Assembly: GCF_015074785.1 (NCBI RefSeq)
Contig: NZ_CP042464.1
Location: forward strand, 434,001 to 498,000
Source of the DNA: Segatella copri
Lineage (GTDB): Bacteria; Bacteroidota; Bacteroidia; Bacteroidales; Bacteroidaceae
DNA: 64,000 nt
Reading direction: 5' to 3'
Position 1 is the stretch's first letter. Every line of letters starts with the position of its first letter. The position numbers and the translations under genes were made by a program. Below are positions 19,453 through 25,887 of the stretch, piece after piece. Under the pieces are notes generated by a model, which had not been told where the DNA came from, made no database searches, and was given only the letters and a program-made list of their open reading frames with translations.

Positions 19453-19484
19453 CTTGCAAGTTACGAAACTTTTTCGTAACTTTG
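19453..19484 (+). promoter_or_regulatory. Palindromic promoter-operator, copy 1
   Basis: CTTGCAAG (19453-19460) provides a TTG at the -33 position. TTACGAAACTTTTTCGTAA (19461-19479) is a perfect palindrome with 7-bp arms and a 5-bp spacer that overlaps the -7 box TAACTTTG (19477-19484). The same arrangement recurs at 21646-21677. A dimeric repressor bound here would block RNA polymerase. Confidence 0.75.
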
Positions 19485-19499
19485 CCAACAATTAAGAAA

Positions 19500-19721
19500 A
19501 TGAAACAGAAAAATGAGAAAGAAAGGTTTATCAGAGAAACTGTAATCAAGTATTTCTTTGACATGAGCAAATTTACATACACTATTATGGTCTTGGGTGG
19601 ATTGGCGGCACTTTTTAAAATAATAAAGACAGACCAAGATGGCACGGTATCGGCTATATACTTGGGGATTGTCTTGACAATAGTCTTGGCTATAATTGGA
19701 TTAATAATATCAAAAAGATAA
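19500..19721 (+). CDS. Small two-TM membrane protein, copy 1 (unknown function)
   Basis: A 73-residue protein. The ATG at 19500 lies 16 bp after the -7 box, so it is preferred over an upstream start. A charged N-terminus (MKQKNEKERFIRETVIK) and YFFDMSKFTYT are followed by hydrophobic helices TIMVLGGLAALF and YLGIVLTIVLAIIGLIIS, ending in KR. The shape resembles small two-helix proteins common in Bacteroidales mobile elements (possibly DUF6722-like; uncertain). It shares KYFF-(D/S)-(M/L)-S-x-x-TYT and promoter with the gene at 21696. A tiny membrane peptide follows 4 bp later. Confidence 0.7.
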   Translation: MKQKNEKERFIRETVIKYFFDMSKFTYTIMVLGGLAALFKIIKTDQDGTVSAIYLGIVLTIVLAIIGLIISKR

Positions 19722-19725
19722 AATT

Positions 19726-19830
19726 ATGAATGCTTTAGGATTAACTTTTGCTATTTGCTTAGTGCCAGCATTGGCTTTTTTAGCATGGCTTTATACCCCA
19801 TGGGGTAAGAAATGGTCTAAAGAACTTTGA
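19726..19830 (+). CDS. Tiny single-TM peptide, KKW type (34 aa)
   Basis: A 34-residue peptide. A hydrophobic helix (residues 4-22) ends in AWLYTPWGKKWSKEL. The same tail pattern, W-L-Y-T-P-x-G-K-K-W-x-x-E-L, is present in the peptide at 21955 and in looser form at 22081, each time after a two-TM gene with the same promoter. This repetition is the evidence that it is translated. Function unknown. A hairpin terminator follows at 19844. Confidence 0.65.
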   Translation: MNALGLTFAICLVPALAFLAWLYTPWGKKWSKEL

Positions 19831-19843
19831 GTATTAAGACAAA

Positions 19844-19876
19844 GAGAGGTGGCAAAGTTGATTTGTTACCTCTTTT
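19844..19876 (+). terminator. Terminator after the tiny peptide, copy 1
   Basis: AGAGGTGGCAAA and its partner around TTTGTTACCTCT enclose a short loop, followed by TTTTT. An equivalent hairpin lies at 22202-22238. Confidence 0.65.
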
Positions 19877-20370
19877 TGGTTTCGGCTGCTCCCTGTTCAG
19901 TCGCAGCCAACAAACGAACCGTTCAGCTTCGCCTGTAAAGCGGTATCGCCGATGGGTGTCTTGGCAAATGTTCCAAATAGTAGCTGTTTTGAACATTTGC
20001 GCTTTTCTTATGTCTATGGCTTCGCTTTATTCCCTTTCTCCTGGCTTTCATCCATCCTCGGCTTCACTGAGTTCTCCTGATAGTCTGGAGAAACTGCACT
20101 ATGAAGCCATAGAGCAGCAAGGGAGATAGGTCGAACCTTCATGTGGAGCTTTGGCCACCACACCCCTTGGCGGATGGCATACATGCGAGGAGGACTTTTC
20201 TTTCAGGGTAGGCTTGCTTCCGTTTTTGGCGAAGATGGACTTCCTTCCCATCTCCACCTATTTTGAAAGCCAGGCTACCCCTCTCTCCAAACCACATGGA
20301 CATGCCATTCTCCTCACAAGTGTGCCATCCTCTACGCTCCTATATCTATAGCCGAAGTTTCGGAATCTTA
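19845..20370. repeat. Repeat A, copy 1
   Basis: About 500 bp are nearly identical to 22203-22732, with a few substitutions and small indels. Identity is highest from GAACCGTTCAGCTTCGCCTG onward and fades after GTGTGCCATCCTCTA. Inside, GGATGGCATACATG... (from 20172) and ...GTGTGCCATCC (to 20330) form an imperfect inverted repeat around a 115-bp centre. Short open frames exist on both strands, but none has a family match I recognise, and the copies do not look constrained as protein. Confidence 0.85.
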
Positions 20371-20491
20371 TTTTTCTGTTTCTATATTTCCTTATTTTCT
20401 TATTTCTTTATATATTTATATAAGTATATAGTTCTATAAGAATATAATTGTTTCTACCTATAGAACTACAGTGCTATATCTATATTTTTCT
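20371..20491. other. AT-rich TATATCTATA-type low-complexity tract
   Basis: About 120 bp consist almost only of T and A, with repeated TATATTTATA, CTATATC and TTCTTAT words. Similar tracts lie at 22823-22902, 23938-24091, 30481-30652 and, more briefly, 49905-49945. No gene is supported. It separates repeats A and B. Confidence 0.6.
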
Positions 20492-20895
20492 TTTCTACTT
20501 TTCTTATATCTATGTTTTCATATTTGTTTCTGTTGTTCGACCTCACTTTTTTATTGAAGCGGTAGCGTGCCGTCTGCCCTCCCTTGCTTTTTCCTGTGCA
20601 AAGTTATGGCGGCCCTGTCAGATGCCAAGTACCAGGAGAGGACTCCTTATTTGGCTAAAACTTTTCTGGAAGCCTTCCGCAAATAATTCTTATTTGGGTA
20701 TTCCTGAAAAGTTTCTGCCAAATTCCTTGGCGTTCTGACTCCTCTGGGCTGCCATCCTTTCTGCTCGTAAAAAGGCTACAGGAGGCGAAGGACACGCCGA
20801 GGTATGATAAAAAAAATATCGGATCGAACGAAACAAATAACTGTAAAAGGCTAGAAGGTTCCGGAAATCCAAAGTATAATTTTTAAAGTTGAACC
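20492..20895. repeat. Repeat B, copy 1, with a branched secondary structure
   Basis: These 404 bp are about 97% identical to 24092-24495, and both copies end at GTTGAACC a few bases before a cargo gene. A branched fold is evident. Outer arms TCAGATGCCAAG (20618-20629) and CTTGGCGTTCTGA (20726-20738) pair. A side hairpin AGGAGAGGACTCCT lies at 20634-20647. The main stem ATTTGGC + AAACTTTTCTGGAA (20649-20671) pairs with TTCCTGAAAAGTTT + GCCAAAT (20701-20723). The apical hairpin CAAATAATTCTTATTTG lies at 20680-20696. A TAACTTTG -7 match on the minus strand lies at 20599-20606. It could be an RNA leader, a small RNA or a DNA cruciform. Confidence 0.8.
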
Positions 20896-20912
20896 CTATA
20901 AAAGTGAACGCA

Positions 20913-21596
20913 ATGGAACTTAATTTTAGTGATTTCTGTATGGAGGAGCATCCGCAGGTTAGAGCCTACAATAATGGCTTCGAAAGTTTGACAGTAGTAG
21001 AGTTAATTTCTATGATTATTGGTACTGGTACCAAGCGCAATGTTGAACAAGCTCGTCAGATTTACAACGTGATGGGACAAAGTTTGAGAAACATCGCCAA
21101 GGCAAGACCAGAAGAACTTCAGGTAGTACAAGGGATAGGAGACAACAAGGCTATGGCTCTTCAAGCTGCTATGGAATTGGCAAAGCGTTTCCATTTGGAG
21201 AAAATGGGTGAAAGACCAGACTTGAGTAGTAGCCTTGCTATCTACAACTTTCTTCATCCTATTATCGGCAACTTAGACCATGAACAGGCACACTTGTTGT
21301 TGATGAATCAAAACTTCAAGTTGATTAAGGATGTGAAGATAAGTGAGGGTGGTTTGACTGAAACTGCTGTGGATATTCGAATGATAATCCGAGAAGCAAC
21401 GCTCAATAATGCAACGATTATAGCTTTCGCTCATAATCATCCTAGCAATTGCCCTACTCCAAGCAAGGCAGATGACTTTTTGACACAACAAATAGCTAAG
21501 GCTTGCGAGTTGATGAGATTGTTCTTCATGGACCATGTTATCATCGCCGACGGAACGTATTATTCTTATCATGATAAGGGAAAACTTGATAATTGA
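20913..21596 (+). CDS. radC: RadC/JAB-domain protein
   Basis: A 227-residue protein starting at the ATG at 20913 (MELNFSDFCMEEHPQVRAY). An N-terminal helix-hairpin-helix-like part (LQVVQGIGDNKAMALQAAMELAKR) precedes a JAMM metalloprotease-like domain with AHNHPSNCPTPSKAD (HxHP...SxxD zinc motif) and FFMDHVIIADGTYYSYHD. RadC proteins are common on Bacteroidetes mobile elements; their molecular function is not settled. It is the cargo directly behind repeat B copy 1. A hairpin follows the stop. Confidence 0.9.
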   Translation: MELNFSDFCMEEHPQVRAYNNGFESLTVVELISMIIGTGTKRNVEQARQIYNVMGQSLRNIAKARPEELQVVQGIGDNKAMALQAAMELAKRFHLEKMGERPDLSSSLAIYNFLHPIIGNLDHEQAHLLLMNQNFKLIKDVKISEGGLTETAVDIRMIIREATLNNATIIAFAHNHPSNCPTPSKADDFLTQQIAKACELMRLFFMDHVIIADGTYYSYHDKGKLDN

Positions 21597-21597
21597 G

Positions 21598-21622
21598 ATA
21601 GGGAGGGTAAAATCCTCCCTAT
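21598..21622 (+). terminator. Hairpin after radC
   Basis: ATAGGGAGG pairs with CCTCCCTAT around a 7-nt loop immediately after the radC stop. There is no clear T-run after it, so termination is likely but not certain. Confidence 0.6.
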
Positions 21623-21645
21623 TAGTAAAGAAATGTTTGAAATAA

Positions 21646-21677
21646 CTTGCAAGTTACGAAAAAGTTTCGTAACTTTG
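21646..21677 (+). promoter_or_regulatory. Palindromic promoter-operator, copy 2
   Basis: CTTGCAAG (21646-21653) and TTACGAAAAAGTTTCGTAA (21654-21672) are followed by a -7 TAACTTTG at 21670-21677. Spacing is identical to copy 1 at 19453. The 19-bp palindrome is exactly the reverse complement of copy 1: its asymmetric 5-bp centre is flipped. Confidence 0.75.
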
Positions 21678-21695
21678 CCATCAAATTAAAGTAAA

Positions 21696-21941
21696 ATGAC
21701 AACAAGAGAAGATAGAGACAAAGCAAAGTCTGCAAGGGAAATGCTGAGCAAGTATTTCTTTAGCCTAAGTATAGCAACTTATACGGGTGCAGTTATGGGT
21801 ACATTGGCATCAATGTTAGGTTTGTTGAAGGGCACAGATTTGGATTCGGGGGTGATAGGAACTGTGGCAATATTTGTTATTGGCTCGATTTTGACGGTGA
21901 TATTTGCTTTCGTTGGAAATAAGATTATTAAAGGTAAATAA
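21696..21941 (+). CDS. Small two-TM membrane protein, copy 2 (unknown function)
   Basis: An 81-residue protein. A charged start (MTTREDRDKAKSAREML) and SKYFFSLSIATYTG are followed by hydrophobic segments AVMGTLASMLGLL and VIGTVAIFVIGSILTVIFAFVG, ending NKIIKGK. It is a diverged paralogue of the gene at 19500 in size, topology and KYFF...TYT motif, and has the same promoter-operator. Two tiny membrane peptides follow. Confidence 0.7.
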   Translation: MTTREDRDKAKSAREMLSKYFFSLSIATYTGAVMGTLASMLGLLKGTDLDSGVIGTVAIFVIGSILTVIFAFVGNKIIKGK

Positions 21942-21954
21942 AAATATTACAATT

Positions 21955-22056
21955 ATGATGTTAGCATTATGTTTTGCATGGTTTACACTCTTGGCTGGTG
22001 CATTCCTTATTTGGCTATATACCCCAAAGGGAAAAAAATGGTTACAGGAACTTTAA
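21955..22056 (+). CDS. Tiny single-TM peptide, KKW type (33 aa)
   Basis: A hydrophobic helix is followed by IWLYTPKGKKWLQEL, almost the same tail as the peptide at 19726 although the preceding residues differ. The gap after the two-TM gene is 13 bp. Selection on the tail with drift elsewhere argues for a translated product. Function unknown. Confidence 0.65.
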   Translation: MMLALCFAWFTLLAGAFLIWLYTPKGKKWLQEL

Positions 22057-22080
22057 ACGTTTTCTTGGAATATTAGTCAT

Positions 22081-22185
22081 ATGGAAGGATTTGCATTGGT
22101 AATGTGTATAGGTGCCGTAATTGGCATAAGTCTCGCAATTTGGTCTAATACCAAATCTGGACAAAGATGGATAGATAATTTGTAA
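22081..22185 (+). CDS. Tiny single-TM peptide, variant tail (34 aa)
   Basis: MEGFALVMCIGAVIGISLAI is followed by WSNTKSGQRWIDNL. The spacing W-x-x-T-x-x-G-(K/Q)-(K/R)-W-x-x-x-L is the same as in the other two tiny peptides, with conservative changes (K to Q, K to R, E to N). It has no counterpart in the first unit, so it may be a tandem duplication of the tiny gene. A terminator hairpin starts 17 bp later. Confidence 0.55.
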   Translation: MEGFALVMCIGAVIGISLAIWSNTKSGQRWIDNL

Positions 22186-22201
22186 AAGTTTGAAAAAATA
22201 T

Positions 22202-22238
22202 AGAGGTGGCAAGTTGCATTGCTGCCTCTTATTTTTTT
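22202..22238 (+). terminator. Terminator after the tiny peptides, copy 2
   Basis: AGAGGTGGCAA pairs with TTGCTGCCTCT (one mismatch) and is followed by TATTTTTTT, a good intrinsic terminator. Confidence 0.75.
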
Positions 22239-22732
22239 CGTCTGCTCCCTCTTCAGTCGCAGCCTACAGACGAACCGTTCAGCTTCGCCTGTAAAGCGGT
22301 ATCGCCGATGGGTGTCTTGGCAAATGTTCCAAATAGTAGCTGTTTTGAACATTTGCGCTTTTCTTATGTCTATGGCTTCGCTTTATTCCCTTTCTCCTGG
22401 CTTTCATCCATCCTCGGCTTCACTGAGTTCTCCTGAAAGCCTGAGAAACTGCACTGTGATGCCATAGAGCAGCAAGGGAGATAGGCCGAACCTTCATGTG
22501 GGGCTTTGGCCACCACACCCCTTGGCGGATGGCATACATGCGAGGAGGACTTTTCTTTCAGGGTAGGCTTGCTTCCGTTTTTGGCGAAGATGGACTTCCT
22601 TCCCATCTCCACCTATTTTGAAAGCCAGGCTACCCCTCTCTCCAAGCCACATGGCTATGCCATTCTCCTCACAAGTGTGCCATCCTCTATGCCCCAAGAT
22701 TCTATAGCTGAAGCTGTGGAATCTTGTCCCCT
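22203..22732. repeat. Repeat A, copy 2
   Basis: Near-identical copy of 19845-20370 in the same orientation, including the internal inverted repeat. From 22690 the similarity drops and the copy merges into a unique stretch with a GATTCTATAGC...GGAATC palindrome. Confidence 0.85.
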
Positions 22733-23298
22733 GTCGGCATCGATGATGGTGCCATGGGACTAAAGGGAGAGCGGTTGGCTTGTCCAGGATGTCCTAAAGG
22801 ATATGGTGGACAAACCGATTGTTACATTTTCTTATATGGTTCTATATTTATATTTTTATTTTCTTATTTGTTTATATAATTATATATCTATATAAGAACT
22901 TAACTCGCTCTTTATAAGCCTCTTTTCTATTGTATAGATTACCAATTGTTGTAGAACGTATATATTTGAATGTTTGTAGTCTTTTTTTGTTTTTTGAGTT
23001 GTTTCATGGTAACAGTCTTCTTGATGGTGATACTTCTTGTTCTTGGTATAGTCGTCTAGATTAAATCCTTTCGATTTTGATATTACTCTTCTAGAACAAA
23101 ATGGCGATGTTTGTTCTTTTATGCTTCAATGTCAAGAAGCTGTTTGATTTCTTGCTTCCTTTTTCTGTGTTATATTTTGGCATCTTCGTGCAAATTTGAT
23201 TTTGTGTATAGATGTTGCTCTGCATTATCTAAAACCAGTTGTGAAATCAGTAGTTCTGATGCGTTCAGCTAATTTTTATAATCCTGTTAACAACCATT
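22733..23298. other. Non-coding or decayed stretch with AT-rich tract
   Basis: 22823-22902 is a TATATTTATA-type tract. On the minus strand, 23190 down to about 22890 shows two overlapping A-rich open stretches that read like one broken gene: a 30-codon ORF starting MPKYNTEKGSKKS, then in a shifted frame SKGFNLDDYTKNKKYHHQE. I recognise no family, and base composition alone could produce this. Nothing else is supported. Confidence 0.3.
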
Positions 23299-23516
23299 TT
23301 ACTTTGCAAAGTTAGCCCAAGCGGTGTTGGCAAGGGCGCACATCCTGTTTGTCTCAATATCTTTTTCAGACTTTTTGGGTGCAGTTGCTCCGGTTTCAAA
23401 AACTCCATGCCCTATGGGTGAAAAACATATTGGACATCTCTTGCCGCGACTCACCTTCTCCTTGGTTGCTGTTTTTATGCACGTAAAATTAGTATTAACA
23501 TTTAAAAATTACAATT
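23299..23516 (+). promoter_or_regulatory. Promoter and long leader of ssb
   Basis: TTACTTTG (23299-23306) is a -7 match, and the ssb ATG is about 210 bp downstream. The leader is GC-richer than its surroundings and has no convincing ORF, so it may be structured. GCAAAGTTA directly after the -7 box is shared with repeat B. Confidence 0.4.
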
Positions 23517-23855
23517 ATGAACGCAATGAATAATTTCACAATCTCTGGTTTCGTAGTAAATAACGCAGAAGTACATAACTTTGAGAAATCAAGCATCGCA
23601 CGCTTCGGAGTCTCATATAGAACCTCAGTGAAAAAGGATGACCAGGAAATCAAGCTCTCGGCTATCCTTAACATCGAGACATGGATTAAGAATGATGACA
23701 CCGCCACCTTGGATTTGCTCCAGAAGGGTAAGTTGATAAAGGTTGAAGGATTCTTCAAAGCTGATACCTATACCAAGGATGGAAAGGATTTCCATGTCAC
23801 CAAGATGACTGCCACCAAGATTGAATTGGTGCGAAAAACAGCAAAGGAGGCTTAG
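23517..23855 (+). CDS. ssb: Single-stranded DNA-binding protein (short)
   Basis: A 112-residue OB-fold protein: NNFTISGFVVNNAEV at the start, SSIARFGVSYRTSV, ILNIETWIKND, LQKGKLIKVEGFFKADTYTK and VTKMTATKIELV. This is the order of strands in SSB family proteins. It lacks the acidic C-terminal tail of housekeeping SSB and is short, as in mobile-element SSBs. It may protect transferred single-stranded DNA. It interrupts the second cassette unit between repeat A2 and repeat B2. Confidence 0.8.
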   Translation: MNAMNNFTISGFVVNNAEVHNFEKSSIARFGVSYRTSVKKDDQEIKLSAILNIETWIKNDDTATLDLLQKGKLIKVEGFFKADTYTKDGKDFHVTKMTATKIELVRKTAKEA

Positions 23856-23896
23856 ACCTCCTTTAGTTTCTATGTTCTACTTTTATTGGCAATATC

Positions 23897-23925
23897 AAAA
23901 AGGCTATTTTTTGAATAGCCTTTTT
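23897..23925 (+). terminator. ssb terminator
   Basis: AAAAAGGCTATT pairs with AATAGCCTTTTT around a 5-nt loop, 40 bp after the ssb stop. Confidence 0.85.
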
Positions 23926-23937
23926 GACTGCTCGTTA

Positions 23938-24091
23938 CTAAGTTGCTTATATCTAGTAGTTTATGCTTTATATCTATATATTGTTATAGATGTATATATT
24001 TATATGTCTATATTTTTATATAAACATATAGTCCTATAAGGATATAGTGCTTTGTTTCTATGTTTATATAGGGCAATATCTATATGGCTAT
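23938..24091. other. AT-rich low-complexity tract before repeat B2
   Basis: More than 80% A+T, with TATATCTATA, TTATATAAACATATAG and CTATAAGGATATAG words forming many small palindromes. No gene is supported. Confidence 0.55.
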
Positions 24092-24495
24092 ATTCTACTT
24101 TTCTTATATCTATGTTTTCATATTTGTTTCTGTTGTTCGACCTCACTTTTTTATTGAAGCGGTAGCGTGCCATCTGCCTCCCTTGCTTTTTCCCGTGCAA
24201 AGTTATGGCGGCCCTGTCAGATGCCAAGTACCAGGAGAGGACTCCTTATTTGGCTAAAACTTTCCTGGAAGCCTTCCGCAAATAATTCTTATTTGGGTAT
24301 TCCTGAAAAGTTTCTACCAAATTCCTTGGCGTTCTGACTCCTCTGGGCTGCTATCCTTTCTGCACGTAAAAAGGCTACAGGAGGCGAAGGACACGCCGAG
24401 GTATGATTAAAAAAAATATCGGATCGAACGAAACAAATAACTGTAAAAGGCTAGAAGGTTCCGGAAATCCAAAGTATAATTTTTAAAGTTGAACC
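24092..24495. repeat. Repeat B, copy 2
   Basis: 404 bp in the same orientation as 20492-20895, offset by exactly 3,600 bp at both ends. The branched fold is kept, but the differences inside the main stem (TTTTCT to TTTCCT, GCCAAA to ACCAAA) weaken rather than compensate pairs. It ends 17 bp before the phosphoribosyltransferase start. Confidence 0.8.
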
Positions 24496-24512
24496 AATAA
24501 AACATAGTGATT

Positions 24513-25094
24513 ATGGCAAAAGTAATAGACGAAAACATTCAGCGTCAGCTGGATAAGAAGATTAGTTTCTTCGTGAAATACTTTCCTGCTCGCATTCAGA
24601 ACGTAGGTGAGGATGCCAAGGCTGCAAGGCAGTTGGTATGGGCTTTCAAAGATTCTCGTGATTCTGCTTATGAGAAAGTAGCTCAGATGACTGCCAAGCA
24701 CTTGAAAGAGGAATATGGCGAGAAAGTAAAAAGTATGGTTTTGGTCTGTGTTCCGACGAGTAAGAAGGAGAATTACCAAAGCAGATACATGATGTTCTGT
24801 AATAGAGTAAGTGAACTTACAGGCATAGGCAATGGTTTTTCTCACGTGTGCGTACTTCAAGACCGCTTGGATGTGCATAACCATCGAAGAGGTAAGAAAA
24901 AGACGGAACGCCAAGCGCAACTTATTGACTTGGACACTTACTATTTCAAGGACAAGGAGATATGTGTGTTTGACGATGTTGTCACCACAGGCAAAAGCTA
25001 TGCGGATTTTGCGAACAAATTGGAGGATAGCGGAGCACACGTTTTGGGTGGTATGTTCTTAGGTAAAACTTATTATAGATATAATAGACAATGA
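24513..25094 (+). CDS. Phosphoribosyltransferase-domain protein
   Basis: A 193-residue soluble protein starting at the ATG at 24513 (MAKVIDENIQRQL). The C-terminal half holds the type I PRTase PRPP loop, ICVFDDVVTTGKSYADF, preceded by VLVCVPTSKKENYQSR, as in ComF-like enzymes. The N-terminal half (FFVKYFPARIQNVGEDAKAARQLVWAFKD) has no match I recognise. The substrate is unknown. It overlaps the SLOG gene by 4 bp, so the two are translationally coupled, and it is the cargo behind repeat B2. Confidence 0.8.
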   Translation: MAKVIDENIQRQLDKKISFFVKYFPARIQNVGEDAKAARQLVWAFKDSRDSAYEKVAQMTAKHLKEEYGEKVKSMVLVCVPTSKKENYQSRYMMFCNRVSELTGIGNGFSHVCVLQDRLDVHNHRRGKKKTERQAQLIDLDTYYFKDKEICVFDDVVTTGKSYADFANKLEDSGAHVLGGMFLGKTYYRYNRQ

Positions 25095-25576
25095 TTGAAA
25101 AGTATGAAAAACGGTGTTCCGTAGCATTTACGGGACACCGATTCATCTCTTCTGGTAGAGTGGAAGAGGTGAGGGAGAGTGTTAACAATGAGATTCGCTT
25201 GCTTTATTTCAAGGGATTTCGTAATTTCTTTTGTGGAATGGCTCTAGGCTTTGATATGCTTGCTGCTGAAGAGGTGCTGAAACTGAAGGAGGAACTTCCA
25301 GGCATCCTTCTTGTTGCCACTGTTCCATATCGGGAGCAAAATGAAAGATGGGGTGCCAATCAGAAAAAACGTTATCTGAAGATTTTGGAGAAAGTGGATG
25401 ATGTTGTTGTGTTGAGTGAATATTATTACAATGGTTGTTTCCTCAAACGCAATGATTTCATGTTGAACCACGTTGCGGCTTTGCTTGCATACTTTGATGG
25501 AATGCCAAAGGGAGGAACTTTTTATACTGTAAGGAATGCAAAGCGGTTGCGCTTGCAAATTTGCAACCTGTTTTGA
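25091..25576 (+). CDS. SLOG-fold protein, DUF1273/YpsA type
   Basis: A 161-residue Rossmann-like protein: SVAFTGHRFISSG at the N-terminus, FFCGMALGFDMLAAEEVLKL, VATVPYREQNERW, KRNDFMLNHVAALLAYFDG and PKGGTFYTVRNA. These are the ordered motifs of YpsA-type SLOG proteins, thought to bind nucleotides or nucleotide-derived ligands. Coupling with a phosphoribosyltransferase by a 4-bp overlap suggests the pair makes or processes a nucleotide compound; that is inference. Confidence 0.8.
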   Translation: MIEKYEKRCSVAFTGHRFISSGRVEEVRESVNNEIRLLYFKGFRNFFCGMALGFDMLAAEEVLKLKEELPGILLVATVPYREQNERWGANQKKRYLKILEKVDDVVVLSEYYYNGCFLKRNDFMLNHVAALLAYFDGMPKGGTFYTVRNAKRLRLQICNLF

Positions 25577-25588
25577 TGGTTGCCTTTT

Positions 25589-25621
25589 GGATAGGTATTG
25601 CTAAAAAGGTAATGCCTATCC
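25589..25621 (+). terminator. Hairpin after the SLOG gene
   Basis: GGATAGGTATTGC and GGTAATGCCTATCC pair around a short A-rich loop. A weak T-rich stretch follows. The rest of the gap to 25796 shows no gene. Confidence 0.6.
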
Positions 25622-25795
25622 TTCATATCTAACTTGTTGATGTAATTGGATAATTCTTTTATATTCTCATTTGCCTATTATGTGAGATGGCGTATCTGTG
25701 TCTTTTTGTGGGGGTGAATATGCCATATAGTTGTTATTTGGAATATTATTGTTTTCTTTTTGTTCCTATAGTCTATAGGTGGGTAGAAAAAGAAT

Positions 25796-25857
25796 ATGTT
25801 AAATAAAAAGGTATATCGTGTTTATGCAGCCGTTTCTATCTAATTTATATACTTTTG
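25796..25857 (+). promoter_or_regulatory. Shared-regulon promoter P1 (lipoprotein operon)
   Basis: The box ATGTTAAATAAAAAGGTAT starts at 25796, TTTATG stands near the -33 position, and the -7 TACTTTTG is at 25850-25857. The distance from box start to -7 start is 54 nt, exactly as at 43603 (+), 43460 (-) and 56565 (-). AGAAAAAGAAT precedes the box, as in P2 and P4. Confidence 0.8.
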
Positions 25858-25887
25858 CGATGAAATTTTCAATTAAAACAATGATTT

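Noticed and set aside
19827..20351. Two 66-100 codon frames inside repeat A (also at 22206-22763)
   Set aside because: Frames exist on both strands because of the internal inverted repeat; the ends vary between copies and there is no promoter or family match.
20690..20872. 60-codon frame on the minus strand within repeat B
   Set aside because: Covers the palindromic fold, has no counterpart of equal length in copy 2 because of indels, and no domain.
20371..24091. CRISPR-like repeats in the AT-rich tracts
   Set aside because: The words are irregular, spacing is not constant, no spacers of uniform length and no cas genes are present.
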